Below the pieces are notes generated by a model. It did no database searches and was not told where the DNA came from. It saw only the letters and a program-made list of their open reading frames with translations. From a virus, in IMG/VR virus record IMGVR_UViG_3300021373_002516, positions 1 through 36,201 of that record: DNA of 36,201 nucleotides; one strand, 5' to 3'. Every line of letters starts with the position of its first letter. Position 1 is the first letter of the stretch. Positions 1 to 8,392 of the stretch are shown here, one piece after another. A program made the translations under genes and the position numbers.

Positions 1-146
1 ATGGCTATTTCATCGGCGTTCGCCCGGACGATGGATCCGCCAAACTGGCAAAGCAGTTAAAGCACCTAAAGCTAAAACGCGCCGATGATTACCATTCCAA
101 TGAAGATGATCTGCGGGGACTGCAAAGAGGATAAGCCAGAGTCTGA
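1..146. repeat. Left copy of terminal direct repeat (contig overlap)
   Basis: Bases 1-146 recur at 36056-36201 with a single difference: T at 20 against C at 36075. The difference falls in the third position of a Val codon (GTT/GTC) of the gene that crosses the junction, so it is silent. The simplest reading is that the genome is circular or circularly permuted and that the ends are an assembly overlap drawn from two population variants. A true short terminal repeat is possible, but exact repeats normally stay identical. Confidence 0.95.
3..134 (+). CDS. 3' part of Cys/His-rich phage protein (wraps from right end)
   Basis: This frame has no start inside the left end. It is the same reading frame as the last 43 codons of the complete gene at 35869-36189, so on the circular molecule it is that gene. 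It encodes the Asp/Lys-rich C-terminal part and stops with TAA. It should be counted once, using the right-end copy. Confidence 0.8.
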   Translation, partial: GYFIGVRPDDGSAKLAKQLKHLKLKRADDYHSNEDDLRGLQRG

Positions 147-360
147 GTTTTACACTGAGCCGGATGCGCCGAATGGGAGGTGCTGGTATTGCAAGCCATG
201 CAAGCGAGCTCGGACGAATGCCTATCGAGCAGCCAAACGTGAGCAGTATAATGCTGGCAACCGGCGATCATACCGGATGCGTAAAATGCAAAAGCTGATT
301 AAGACGCATGGACTAGCCCACGCTCAGAAAGTCATGAAATACGATCTATGGAACCCATGA
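85..360 (+). CDS. Small zinc-finger-like phage protein (HNH/EndoVII-type Cys cluster)
   Basis: This is a 91-residue basic protein. Near the N-terminus it has C10-x2-C13, then C33-x2-C36-x2-C39, followed by an Arg/Lys/Tyr-rich helix. The pattern resembles the small 'CxxC...KPxSEFY...CKxC' proteins common in phages, which are related to the zinc-binding part of HNH or endonuclease VII-like folds. No catalytic His/Asn set is visible, so it may only bind nucleic acid. Its start overlaps the end of the preceding gene across the circle junction. No clear ribosome binding site is seen; ATGs at 100 and 106 are alternatives and would keep the first Cys. The stop overlaps the start of the next small gene (ATGA). 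Role unknown. Confidence 0.7.
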   Translation: MITIPMKMICGDCKEDKPESEFYTEPDAPNGRCWYCKPCKRARTNAYRAAKREQYNAGNRRSYRMRKMQKLIKTHGLAHAQKVMKYDLWNP

Positions 361-443
361 GCATATTCCTGCTCGGCTGTTGCTTCGGCTTTGCTGCTGG
401 GTTCATGGTAGCGGTCATGCTGCTTGATAGCAACATACGGTAA
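357..443 (+). CDS. Tiny single-pass membrane protein
   Basis: This is a 28-residue ORF. Its ATG overlaps the TGA of the previous gene (ATGA), which is the usual coupling in this genome. Nearly the whole protein is one hydrophobic segment (SIFLLGCCFGFAAGFMVAVM, then LL), ending in a short polar tail (DSNIR). A Gly-Cys-Cys near residue 7-9 could be lipidated, but no proper signal sequence precedes it. On the circular map it lies about 0.6 kb downstream of the RlpA-like putative lysin, so a small lysis or membrane-associated role is possible. The family is not recognised. Support comes from coupling and composition. Confidence 0.5.
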   Translation: MSIFLLGCCFGFAAGFMVAVMLLDSNIR

Positions 444-486
444 ACTCTGAGTTGTAATATTCAGCTCATATGCTCATGAGTGAACC

Positions 487-711
487 ATGGTTACTCTCAC
501 AGTAAAAGTATGTCAGAGCGAGGATGGCGAAGTTGATATCACTAGGCAGGTAGTCTCCAACGATGGCACCGAGTCCGAATCGTTCCTGGCTACACACATT
601 GTGAGCGTGGTCGACGCAATGCTCGATGCGTCTGATAGTTTGCTCGCCGATTTTGAACCTACGGAGGAATACGATGGCGAGTCTGCTGAGACATTTTTTC
701 GGCGTAACTGA
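487..711 (+). CDS. Hypothetical acidic protein, 74 aa
   Basis: This small acidic protein is rich in Asp, Glu, Ser and Val and has no recognisable motif, membrane segment or Cys cluster. It begins with ATG after a weak purine stretch (gagtga). Its 3' end overlaps the start of the glycosyltransferase gene by 38 bases, in another frame. The glycosyltransferase ribosome binding site (ggagga near 663) lies inside it, suggesting translational coupling. It could be a small regulator or accessory of the surface-modification cassette, but nothing in the sequence shows this. Confidence 0.5.
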   Translation: MVTLTVKVCQSEDGEVDITRQVVSNDGTESESFLATHIVSVVDAMLDASDSLLADFEPTEEYDGESAETFFRRN

Positions 712-1774
712 AGAGCCAGTTACCCCAGATCCCAGAATGAAATTAATTGTCCGAGCTCAAATCGGAGACAACTCCAGTTACGATTTCCACACGAGAATCA
801 TCGTTGATGGTCTTCTCAAACGTAAATGGGAGTTGTGCCTGATACCATACAATGATGACGCGTGGACTCGCATCATCCCGAAGCGTTATGATCGGATACT
901 TGCCAGGCAACCACAATTTGATGCACCCACGTTAATCATCCATCCGCCGAAACAACATCCGGACGATCCTCAAAGAACAATTTACTCCACCATGTGGGAA
1001 ACTACCCGCATACCGCAAAACTGGGTTGGCAATCTCAACCGTTGCAAAGCTCTCATCATACCAACCATGGCAAACATGCTGGCACTATCCGGCCAGGGAG
1101 TAAAAGCCCCGATGCACAAAGTTGAGTTTGGAATTGATACAGATGCATTCCAGCCCAGGGAGTTCCCTGTTCGCAAACATCTGGTATTCGGTACGTCTGG
1201 TATCACGAGGCATGGTTGGCCTCGTAAAGGTTTTGACGAATGCGTCGAAGCATTCACGCGAGCATTCCCCACGGGAAGAGAGAAAGTCGAGCTTCACTGC
1301 AAAGCCTACCCGAAAGATCCACTTCCAGGATTCACTGACGGTCGGATAGTAATCGACCAGGGAGAGTTTCCCAAAGACAAGCTCGCTGATTGGTATGCAT
1401 CTCTGGATGTTTACCTATGCATGAGCCGGGGCGAGGGATGGGGACTCATGCCGCACGAAGCTGCTGCCATGGGCCGCCCAAGTATTTTGCCCATGTTCTT
1501 TGGTTTCTCTGAATACATGCAATCGGATATGTGTTACCCGGTCGACTATGACTTGGTCCCGGCAACTCATTATTACGAGGGTAACGGCGCCTGGGCAGAA
1601 CCAGACGTAGATCATGCCGCGCAAATCATGCGACACATTTACAACAACCAGGACGAGTTAATGGCTAAAAGTAAAGCCTCTGCAAAAAGAGCCCGGGAGT
1701 ATTCGTATGCGCGAATGGTTGATGGTTACGCAAACGTGATTGAAAAGTATTTTCCAAAGAGCGATGGATATTAA
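674..1774 (+). CDS. Glycosyltransferase, GT4/GT-B type
   Basis: This 366-residue protein has the C-terminal signature of GT-B retaining glycosyltransferases. The segment SRGEGWGLMPHEAAAMGRPS carries the E-x7-E motif that binds the nucleotide-sugar donor, preceded by a HKVEFGIDTDAF stretch typical of the inter-domain region. It should transfer a sugar from an NDP-sugar to an acceptor, probably a host surface glycan or a virion glycan. ATG 674 was chosen because ggagga sits 5 bases upstream; an upstream ATG at 626 has no such site. It leads a four-gene cassette with two methyltransferases and another likely transferase, all overlapping or nearly so. In a temperate phage this suggests serotype conversion or receptor masking, but no flippase or GtrA/B-type membrane partner is present. 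Confidence 0.85.
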   Translation: MASLLRHFFGVTEEPVTPDPRMKLIVRAQIGDNSSYDFHTRIIVDGLLKRKWELCLIPYNDDAWTRIIPKRYDRILARQPQFDAPTLIIHPPKQHPDDPQRTIYSTMWETTRIPQNWVGNLNRCKALIIPTMANMLALSGQGVKAPMHKVEFGIDTDAFQPREFPVRKHLVFGTSGITRHGWPRKGFDECVEAFTRAFPTGREKVELHCKAYPKDPLPGFTDGRIVIDQGEFPKDKLADWYASLDVYLCMSRGEGWGLMPHEAAAMGRPSILPMFFGFSEYMQSDMCYPVDYDLVPATHYYEGNGAWAEPDVDHAAQIMRHIYNNQDELMAKSKASAKRAREYSYARMVDGYANVIEKYFPKSDGY

Positions 1775-2411
1775 AGAACTCTGCGAAAAAATCAGCTCAG
1801 TAGCTGAACAGGACACTTGGGTTCCCGAGGAGGAATACAGTGTATTTAACCAGTGGGATAAAGAGTATTACTGCTCGCAACGAGAGGATTTTACCCACAA
1901 GTATCGTGTCTTCAAAGCGATCTCATCAGTGCTTCAGCCCAGCAGTATAGTTGAGCTTGGAACACATGGTGGATCTGGTGCGGACGCATACTTGACCGGA
2001 GTAGATTACAATGCGACTTACACTGGCTATGACACTTTTGGAATGGCGCACGATAAAGACGGTAACGAGTGGCCCCCCGCTGACCGATGTAAACTTTTAT
2101 TTCAGGCACGTAAATTCGATCGCTACAATTTAGTGCAATGTGATTTAAGACAGATAGAAAAAGTAGACCACGCTGACTTGGCAATCGTGGATGCGGAACA
2201 TGATTACCGAAACTGCTATCAGGACTTGCTGCTATGCCTGGAGTCGCAAGCAAGATACATCCACATAGACGATTGCCCTGGTCATAACAACTTAGTCCAA
2301 TTTGCAATTGAGGATTTTGCCAAAAACTTTAAACGGAATGTTGTGGGCTACGGTTTCATCCCTCACGTATGCGGATCGGGACTAATAAAAATGAGATACG
2401 ATGATACCTGA
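1764..2411 (+). CDS. Class I SAM-dependent methyltransferase (Methyltransf_24-like)
   Basis: This is a 215-residue Rossmann-type methyltransferase. Motif I is IVELGTHGGSGADAYL, with the acidic residue of the following strand at GYDTFG. An LAIVDAEHDY motif near residue 140 matches the metal/acceptor-side acidic cluster of Methyltransf_24 and macrocin O-methyltransferase-like enzymes. The next strand is YIHIDDCPGH. It probably O-methylates a sugar or glycan. ATG 1764 overlaps the glycosyltransferase end by 11 bases; an ATG at 1740 is possible but has no ribosome binding site. The stop overlaps the next gene by 11 bases. Substrate unknown. Confidence 0.8.
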   Translation: MDIKELCEKISSVAEQDTWVPEEEYSVFNQWDKEYYCSQREDFTHKYRVFKAISSVLQPSSIVELGTHGGSGADAYLTGVDYNATYTGYDTFGMAHDKDGNEWPPADRCKLLFQARKFDRYNLVQCDLRQIEKVDHADLAIVDAEHDYRNCYQDLLLCLESQARYIHIDDCPGHNNLVQFAIEDFAKNFKRNVVGYGFIPHVCGSGLIKMRYDDT

Positions 2412-3012
2412 ATTGAGATCAGGCACATGGGACGAAGATATATGGAATCTCGTTTACGGTATGAACGAGTACCGGGTAAACCGATTCGCTGGTAAAATTG
2501 TCGTAGATGTAGGGGCGCACATTGGTTCGTTTTCCCGCCTGGCCGCTGATAACGGTGCTACGGTTGTATATGCTTTTGAGCCCAACGAAAACAATTACAA
2601 GCAGCTTCTCAAAAACGTCCAGGGAACTCAAATAAAACCATACAACATGGCGATACATTGCAACTCTGGGCTGCTCGTGAAATCAATTCCCAGCCTCGAG
2701 GAAACGAATACTGGAGGCAGTAATTGTGTTTTAAGCCCCGATGGCACGGGCACTCCAACGATATCAATGGATGACATTATTGACCTGGCAGGTTATGTGC
2801 ACATTCTAAAAATGGATTGCGAGGGAGGCGAATATCCAGGTCTGCTCAAATGCACAAAGCTAAACCGGGTTGATGCTATCGTTGGTGAATACCATGGCCA
2901 CGCAACAGAGACCATTGACGGTTTGAAAGATCACTTGCAAGCCAACGGTTTCAGTGTAGGTCTCGAGCCTACTGTCGATCCTCTGGGACACTTCTTTGCA
3001 GTTCGTTTATGA
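2401..3012 (+). CDS. FkbM family methyltransferase
   Basis: This 203-residue protein shows the full FkbM pattern. It has motif I VVDVGAHIGSFSRLAA (residues about 34-49), YAFEPNENNYKQL for the ribose-binding acidic strand, and the hallmark ILKMDCEGGEYPGLL near residues 135-150. FkbM proteins are SAM-dependent O-methyltransferases often found in O-antigen, capsule and exopolysaccharide loci, and they are common in marine phages beside glycosyltransferases. It overlaps both neighbours (11 bases upstream, 4 downstream), so the cassette is translationally coupled. It likely methylates the glycan built or modified by the neighbouring transferases. Confidence 0.9.
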   Translation: MIPELRSGTWDEDIWNLVYGMNEYRVNRFAGKIVVDVGAHIGSFSRLAADNGATVVYAFEPNENNYKQLLKNVQGTQIKPYNMAIHCNSGLLVKSIPSLEETNTGGSNCVLSPDGTGTPTISMDDIIDLAGYVHILKMDCEGGEYPGLLKCTKLNRVDAIVGEYHGHATETIDGLKDHLQANGFSVGLEPTVDPLGHFFAVRL

Positions 3013-3932
3013 GGACAGACTTACCCATTCATTACTACAATCCAGAACTTACACTGGACTGGCTGATTAACAATTGCCCATTACAGGACTGGTATACTCG
3101 TCTGCTTGAAATTGATCACAGTGTAATCAGGTGCCCAGATGCTGAGATAGTGATATCGGCCAGTTTGTTTGATCGGAGTTTAATAGATCACACAGGCCAG
3201 AGCAAAAACGAAAACTGGAATCAGAAATATTACAGCTCGCTTCTAAAAAACATAAAAGATCTCGATAAGTTAAACAGTAATGTTTGCGTTGATATCTTTG
3301 TGGATCCGGAACTGAGTGACAGAGCAACCAGTGACATAGAGTCTGACCGGGTAAACTTTCATTATATGAAGCACTCATCAATCGGTGCTACTGGAATGTT
3401 TTGGAGGTTTCTGCTGAGCGACATTATTGGTCAGAGGAAATGCTCGTCCACCATGGTCATTGATATTGATCTTAAATGGGCAGACCATTTTGACATACTC
3501 AAAAGCAACTACCCGTGCACTCTCGTCTTTTATTCCAGGGGCGAAGATGCTCTTGTCGTATGTCCCACTACACGCTCAGAAAAATACACCTCGGTATGTG
3601 GAGGTCTGCACACATACCCTCTAGACGTTATCGGATTTAGCATGCGAGACGCAATCGCCAGGTATTGGTATTACGTCAACAACTTACTCTACCTGGAACC
3701 TCAGAATGAATTTAACAGGCCGATGGTTCATCATCAATGCGGATTCGGAAACACATGGAACTTTTACGGAAACGATGAACGGTTCCTGTGCAAGTTTCTG
3801 TATTACTTTTTAAAACGTAAACGCTCTCTAAATTTAGTTATGCAGAGAGTGGGTTTAGAAAACCCGTTACAAGCGGAGAAAGCGGATATGGAATTCACCC
3901 AATCCCAGGGATGTAAAGTGATCGGAGTCTAA
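3009..3932 (+). CDS. Probable GT-A-like glycosyltransferase
   Basis: This 307-residue protein has no full family signature that I recognise. The segment GMFWRFLLSD followed about 13 residues later by MVIDIDLKW resembles the 'WRFL...D' plus DxD metal-binding arrangement of GT8-like GT-A transferases. It also has a late MVHHQCGFGNTWNFYGNDE stretch with His, Cys and acidic residues typical of the C-terminal half of such folds. It is the last gene of the surface-modification cassette. Its stop overlaps the large terminase start by one base (TAATG), linking the cassette to the packaging genes. The function is inferred from motif and context. Confidence 0.55.
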   Translation: MRTDLPIHYYNPELTLDWLINNCPLQDWYTRLLEIDHSVIRCPDAEIVISASLFDRSLIDHTGQSKNENWNQKYYSSLLKNIKDLDKLNSNVCVDIFVDPELSDRATSDIESDRVNFHYMKHSSIGATGMFWRFLLSDIIGQRKCSSTMVIDIDLKWADHFDILKSNYPCTLVFYSRGEDALVVCPTTRSEKYTSVCGGLHTYPLDVIGFSMRDAIARYWYYVNNLLYLEPQNEFNRPMVHHQCGFGNTWNFYGNDERFLCKFLYYFLKRKRSLNLVMQRVGLENPLQAEKADMEFTQSQGCKVIGV

Positions 3933-5356
3933 TGCCAGCACACGATAAACCTAAGAAAATTACTCAGCGCCAGAAAGACGCGTTTGATCAAACGCTCGTC
4001 CACCTCGATCGATTTGCCGAGGACATATTCGGGCTGCGACTTTACAAGTGGCAGCGCGATGTTCTTGGGGATCTTGATAAGCCTGGCTCCCGAGTAGCAC
4101 TAAAAGCGGCAAACGGTAGCGGTAAGACTGCTATGTGCGCGGCCCCAGCAGCACTCTGGCATGCGCTCATGTTTCCCAATAGCGTATGCGTGACAACGTC
4201 CGGCGTCTATCGCCAAGTCAAAGAGCAGTTATGGCCGACGATCAGATCACTCTCTCGTAAAGTCGAGGGATTTGGTATTGAGATCAATCAAACAGATCTG
4301 CGGATTCCCCAACTAAATTCTAGGGTAATTGGTTTTTCTACGGATGATCCTGGCCGCTTCGAGGGATTTCACGCTGACAACTTGATGGTCATCATTGACG
4401 AGTCCAAATCAGTGAAAGACTCCATCTTCGAGGCTGTTGAAAGATGCCAACCAAACCGCATGTTGGTCATGTCTTCGCCGGGAGGAAACTCTGGTGAATT
4501 TTATCGCATCTTTACCCGGCACTCTGACATTTACAAAACGCATACGGTAACGTCATTCGATTGCCCACACATTGAGAAAAGCTGGATAGATCAGCAGATA
4601 AAACGTTGGGGCGAGGATCATCCGTTGGTGCGTTCGATGATCTTTGGAGAGTTCATGGCGACGAGCGATGAGAGTCTCTTGGTCACTTACGATGCCTATC
4701 AAAAATGCTTAACGAATCCTCCCCGGCATGAAAAGACAGCACCGATTGCTGGTGTAGATTTTGCCGCTGGATCCGATGAGAACGTATTGGCAGTGAGGGA
4801 GGGCAATAAGCTAACGCGCATTGTTTCTTGGGTGGATAAAGATACCATGGCCGCTGTTGGTAAATTCATCGTTGAGTTTCGCCGGGCCGGATTAAAGCCA
4901 GAGGATATATACTGTGATGAGGGCGGGTTGGGTCGCCCAATGGCAGACGCGCTCAGGGAAGCGGGATGGGATATCAATCGGGTAAACTTTGGAGGCCGGG
5001 CCCGAGACAGTGATGCGTTTGTGAACCGATCTGCTGAAATGTGGTATGAAACTGCCAGGCTCATTGAGAAACAAGAGCTCATACTTATCGATGACGAGGT
5101 GCTCATGGCTCAGTTGACCAGTCGACGTTGCCGGGCCAATAAAGCCGGGAAGATGGAACTAGAGACCAAAGGCGAAATGAAAAGCCGAGGTCTATCCAGC
5201 CCAGATAGAGCGGATGCAGTCTGCATGGCAGTAGCCATGGGCTCGGATCATGATTACATGGACACATACGTCAGGCCGAGCATTGAAGAGATGTTTGAGG
5301 GCGTTGAGATACCCGATGGTTACCAATCCACAACTCACGGTATTCATTGCGGATAA
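3932..5356 (+). CDS. terL: Terminase large subunit
   Basis: This is a 474-residue packaging motor and nuclease. The Walker A motif is AANGSGKT (about residues 59-66), preceded by the YKWQRDVL adenine-binding region. The Walker B motif is LMVIIDE (151-157), and the coupling region is MLVMSSPGG. The C-terminal RNase H-like nuclease carries the expected acidic residues at GVDFAAG (D276), YCDEGG (D329) and SSPDRADAV (D425/D428). It cuts concatemers and drives DNA into the prohead through the portal encoded just downstream. The candidate small subunit lies about 5 kb away across the circle junction, which is unusual because terS normally sits next to terL. Confidence 0.95.
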   Translation: MPAHDKPKKITQRQKDAFDQTLVHLDRFAEDIFGLRLYKWQRDVLGDLDKPGSRVALKAANGSGKTAMCAAPAALWHALMFPNSVCVTTSGVYRQVKEQLWPTIRSLSRKVEGFGIEINQTDLRIPQLNSRVIGFSTDDPGRFEGFHADNLMVIIDESKSVKDSIFEAVERCQPNRMLVMSSPGGNSGEFYRIFTRHSDIYKTHTVTSFDCPHIEKSWIDQQIKRWGEDHPLVRSMIFGEFMATSDESLLVTYDAYQKCLTNPPRHEKTAPIAGVDFAAGSDENVLAVREGNKLTRIVSWVDKDTMAAVGKFIVEFRRAGLKPEDIYCDEGGLGRPMADALREAGWDINRVNFGGRARDSDAFVNRSAEMWYETARLIEKQELILIDDEVLMAQLTSRRCRANKAGKMELETKGEMKSRGLSSPDRADAVCMAVAMGSDHDYMDTYVRPSIEEMFEGVEIPDGYQSTTHGIHCG

Positions 5357-5410
5357 AATACGGTAAATTGGTTGTTGGCGACTTTTGCGCCTCCCATATG
5401 GTGGTCCGAA

Positions 5411-7324
5411 ATGGATTACTCTGAGCTCTACAGTTTGACGGTCGAAGATCTGGCGGATCGTTCCGTTTGGGAAACCCGTCAGCAGATGTATTATGATCTC
5501 AGGCATCACGGTTTGAGACGCAAGTCCAAACCATGGCCGGGTGCAAGCGATGCCCACTTCCCTCTTTCAGACACAATCATCAGCAACCTCAAACCGTATT
5601 ACGTGCAACAGTTGTTCGCCCTGGATACGGTCGCCTCATTCGTCTCTCTCAAAGATCAGAATACAGCTCTTACAACCGCAGCAGCTCAGTGGTTTGACTA
5701 TAAGCTCAAACAGAAATCCAATCTCCAGGATGAGATTATATCGGCTATTGACGCTATGCTCGTCAGTGGTCGAGGAATTTTAAAAACTACTTACGACTTC
5801 GATCACAAAAAGATCAAGTTTGAGTCTGTCGATCCCATGCACCTGATTGTTCCCAATCAATGCAGGTCACTTGAGACCGCTGATCGATTCACACACATCC
5901 AGCACTACACGCCCGAAAGCTATCGGCGCCAGGTTGGATTCAATCAAGATGAAGACTTTGTAAAGACAATCACCGGAGGATACTCCTCCCAGGCAGGCGA
6001 TGACACGCGTCGACAGTCACAAACTGTCCGTGAGGGAATCACTGATGCCCATGAGAGGCAGATCATTGTCTGGGAGACATACTGCCAAAATGACGATAGT
6101 GAGTGGGAGATTTATACATACTCACCGCAAAACCCAGATGAGCCCGTGCGTCCGCCAATGCGGATACCCTATGACCACGGGTTGCCTCCATTTATTTCTT
6201 TCCAATACGAGGTCAAAGATCCCGGTTGGTATTCGCCTCGAGGAGTGGTCGAGTTGGTTGCTGTATTTGAGACCGCACTCTCCAAGCTGCTGAACGAAAA
6301 GAATGACGCCATGACGCTCTATAACCGTCCTCTGTTCCGTTCCTCTCGTTCGTTACCTAATACAAGCAACCTCCGATTTACTCCAGGTCAAATACTGCCC
6401 GAAGACATTGCACCGATACCGATGCCGTCTCCGCCGATCAGCTTTGACACACACATGGTGCTCTACCGGGACCTGGCTCAACAGCGAGTTAGTACTCCGG
6501 ATTTCGGTATCTCTCAGTCCCTGGACAAACAGGAACGGCGCACGGCAACTGAAATATCCGCGATCGGTAATCTGTTCAGCCAAAGCGCTGATCTTCGCAT
6601 GCGAACATTCCGCATGCAGTTAAGCAAGCTCTATGAACAATGCTGGTCACTACTTAATCAGTTCGATGGATCCAGCCTGAACTATTTCTACCTCGAAACA
6701 CTCGAGCAGGTCCCCCAGGAAGCAATTCACCAGGAGTATGAAATCATCCCATCCGGATCGGCTGATGGTGTAAATAAGACTTTCCATTACCAGAAAGCGC
6801 TCGGTCGATTTCAGATGTTTGCACAGGATCCGTTCGTTAATCAGCTCGAGCTACGCAAGTCTGTCCTCGAGGCCGACGATAGCGGCCTGGTCAAGCGATT
6901 ACTGGTCGATCCCAACTTCAAAGCAGCCGATGCCGCCGAGGAACAGGCAGTTGAGCTCGGTATCATGCGAATCGGATTTCCTGCTCAGGTCAAAGCCACT
7001 GACGATCATGCGGTGCACGTTCGCACGATGCTCGATTACATGGCACTCAAATCATCGCAGAACGCTGAGACTGATCCAGTCGAGATACAGCGAATCCAGG
7101 AGCATCTTGGTCAGCACATGGCCATGTTCCAGGAACAGGACGGTAAAGCAGCCCAGGCTTTAGCTCAAGAAGTGGCAGAACTTTCAAATGCACTTAATCA
7201 ACCTACTCAAGACACTATGGCGCCTCAACCGAATGGTCCCCAAGACATCCAGCCCGGTATGGACACGGGAGGAGGCGAAACTCCTGGAACAATTTCTCAG
7301 CAGCCAACTGGGGCAGAAAATTAA
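5411..7324 (+). CDS. Portal protein
   Basis: This 637-residue protein follows terL. It has a portal-like layout: an N-terminal basic/aromatic region with PWPGASDAHFPLSD, then an AALNDAML-like helix region (AIDAMLVSGRGILKTTYDF), and a long acidic, Gln-rich helical C-terminus. Proteins of this type form the dodecameric ring through which DNA enters and leaves the head. The frame is also open from a TTG at 5372. ATG 5411 is preferred because ggtgg lies about 7 bases upstream. The C-terminal tail is Pro/Gly/Gln-rich and overlaps the next small gene. Identification rests on length, position and general resemblance to podoviral portals. Confidence 0.85.
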   Translation: MDYSELYSLTVEDLADRSVWETRQQMYYDLRHHGLRRKSKPWPGASDAHFPLSDTIISNLKPYYVQQLFALDTVASFVSLKDQNTALTTAAAQWFDYKLKQKSNLQDEIISAIDAMLVSGRGILKTTYDFDHKKIKFESVDPMHLIVPNQCRSLETADRFTHIQHYTPESYRRQVGFNQDEDFVKTITGGYSSQAGDDTRRQSQTVREGITDAHERQIIVWETYCQNDDSEWEIYTYSPQNPDEPVRPPMRIPYDHGLPPFISFQYEVKDPGWYSPRGVVELVAVFETALSKLLNEKNDAMTLYNRPLFRSSRSLPNTSNLRFTPGQILPEDIAPIPMPSPPISFDTHMVLYRDLAQQRVSTPDFGISQSLDKQERRTATEISAIGNLFSQSADLRMRTFRMQLSKLYEQCWSLLNQFDGSSLNYFYLETLEQVPQEAIHQEYEIIPSGSADGVNKTFHYQKALGRFQMFAQDPFVNQLELRKSVLEADDSGLVKRLLVDPNFKAADAAEEQAVELGIMRIGFPAQVKATDDHAVHVRTMLDYMALKSSQNAETDPVEIQRIQEHLGQHMAMFQEQDGKAAQALAQEVAELSNALNQPTQDTMAPQPNGPQDIQPGMDTGGGETPGTISQQPTGAEN

Positions 7325-7490
7325 AACGGTAATTTTTCAATGGATAGTTAAGCAGAGTTTAGCGTCTATTGATCGTGGGTCTACTGACGCCCAATACAAT
7401 GTTGGTTATGCAGCGGGTTTTCGAGACGGCATAGGTTGTCTCGATACGTTGGTCTCGCACGGACTACTCGCGGATGATGAAGAAAAATAA
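7233..7490 (+). CDS. Small hypothetical protein between portal and scaffold
   Basis: The part that does not overlap the portal gene (from 7325) encodes a conserved-looking segment with SLASIDRGSTDAQYNVGYAA and a following GFRDGIGCLDTL, a style seen in short phage head-region proteins. The start is uncertain. ATGs at 7233 and 7188 both fall inside the portal gene and neither has a clear ribosome binding site, although ggaggagg at about 7268 precedes a CTG. The stop overlaps the scaffold start (TAATG). Its role is unknown; a head-assembly accessory is a guess from position. Confidence 0.5.
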   Translation: MVPKTSSPVWTREEAKLLEQFLSSQLGQKIKTVIFQWIVKQSLASIDRGSTDAQYNVGYAAGFRDGIGCLDTLVSHGLLADDEEK

Positions 7491-8380
7491 TGGACGAAGC
7501 AATGGATCGCGAGTCTCTCTTGAGAATGCTCGCAGGCGAAGAAGTGGAAGAGTCGCCGACTTCCGATCCGGAGAAAGAGTCTCCTACAGCGAACGAACCT
7601 GACGCTGCCAATGAAGAGGTTCAAGTCGATGATCAGACCGATAAAACGGAACCGATCGAGACAGAAGATGCCGCCGATGAGGCCGATGCCAAAACCGAAA
7701 GTCGCTATGAAAAGTTACGGAAAGCGGAAGCAAGACAAGCAAAAACCTGGAAGAAAATCGAACAGGAAAAAGAGCAGCTCAAAGCGCTCAGGGAGCAAGT
7801 CGAAGCGGACCGGAACGTATTAGATCAAGAGCGAGTAAAAGTCGCGGAGGAGTTATCTCAATCAGGCACTGAGCATTCGCCGGACGTGTACGATCAGGTA
7901 GCTCAGAGATTCGAGGACGAGGGGGAGCCGGATCTCGCTGAACAGGCGAGGAAGATGGCGGAAGACTCTCGGAAGCGGAAGCAGAATGCATCTAAAACTG
8001 TCGAGATCGAGAAGTTTAAACGGGAATGGTCTCAGTCCGTTGCAAAGCTCTCGGAAGAAAACCCAGATCTGAAGCAGCCGGACAGTGAGTTGTATAAAGC
8101 GGTGAAACATTTGCTTGATAACAAACCCGCTCTGACAACTTACAGCACGGGATTCGCCGATGCGGTAGAAGTCGCCAAGTATTATGTCGACTCTCGCAAA
8201 CTCGAAACCATTAAAACCGAAAACAAAAAGCTCAAAGAAGAGCTCGATAACTTTAAACGAAAAACAAACCTCGGAGGAGGGGACGTTACCAGGAGAACAG
8301 GTCCGCCGGGCTTTAGCGATATGTCGCGCTCGGATCAGCGGAATGCAATTCTGAAAATGATCCGCGAGTCCGATAATTAG
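7490..8380 (+). CDS. Capsid scaffolding protein
   Basis: This is a 296-residue, very hydrophilic protein. The first 75 residues are Glu/Asp/Ala/Thr-rich and probably disordered. They are followed by a strongly helical, coiled-coil-like stretch rich in Lys/Glu/Gln (about 75-125 and 235-255). The C-terminal end is basic and helical (SDMSRSDQRNAILKMIRESD), a typical capsid-contacting scaffold tail. Its place between portal and major capsid genes fits the usual order. No protease gene is seen nearby, so the scaffold may leave intact. The identification comes from composition and context. Confidence 0.85.
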   Translation: MDEAMDRESLLRMLAGEEVEESPTSDPEKESPTANEPDAANEEVQVDDQTDKTEPIETEDAADEADAKTESRYEKLRKAEARQAKTWKKIEQEKEQLKALREQVEADRNVLDQERVKVAEELSQSGTEHSPDVYDQVAQRFEDEGEPDLAEQARKMAEDSRKRKQNASKTVEIEKFKREWSQSVAKLSEENPDLKQPDSELYKAVKHLLDNKPALTTYSTGFADAVEVAKYYVDSRKLETIKTENKKLKEELDNFKRKTNLGGGDVTRRTGPPGFSDMSRSDQRNAILKMIRESDN

Positions 8381-8392
8381 GAGATTTAAAAT

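Noticed and set aside
1912-2307. Minus-strand ORF of 131 codons opposite the methyltransferase
   Set aside because: It lies wholly within a gene with clear methyltransferase motifs. It is Cys/His/Arg-rich, has no ribosome binding site, and no other late gene runs this way.
5372-5410. TTG start for the portal protein
   Set aside because: It adds only 13 residues and has a poorer ribosome binding site than ATG 5411, though it cannot be excluded.
7611-7823. Alternative-frame basic ORF inside the scaffold gene
   Set aside because: It is the shifted reading of the acidic Glu/Lys-rich scaffold sequence, which automatically gives Lys/Arg/Ser-rich shadows.
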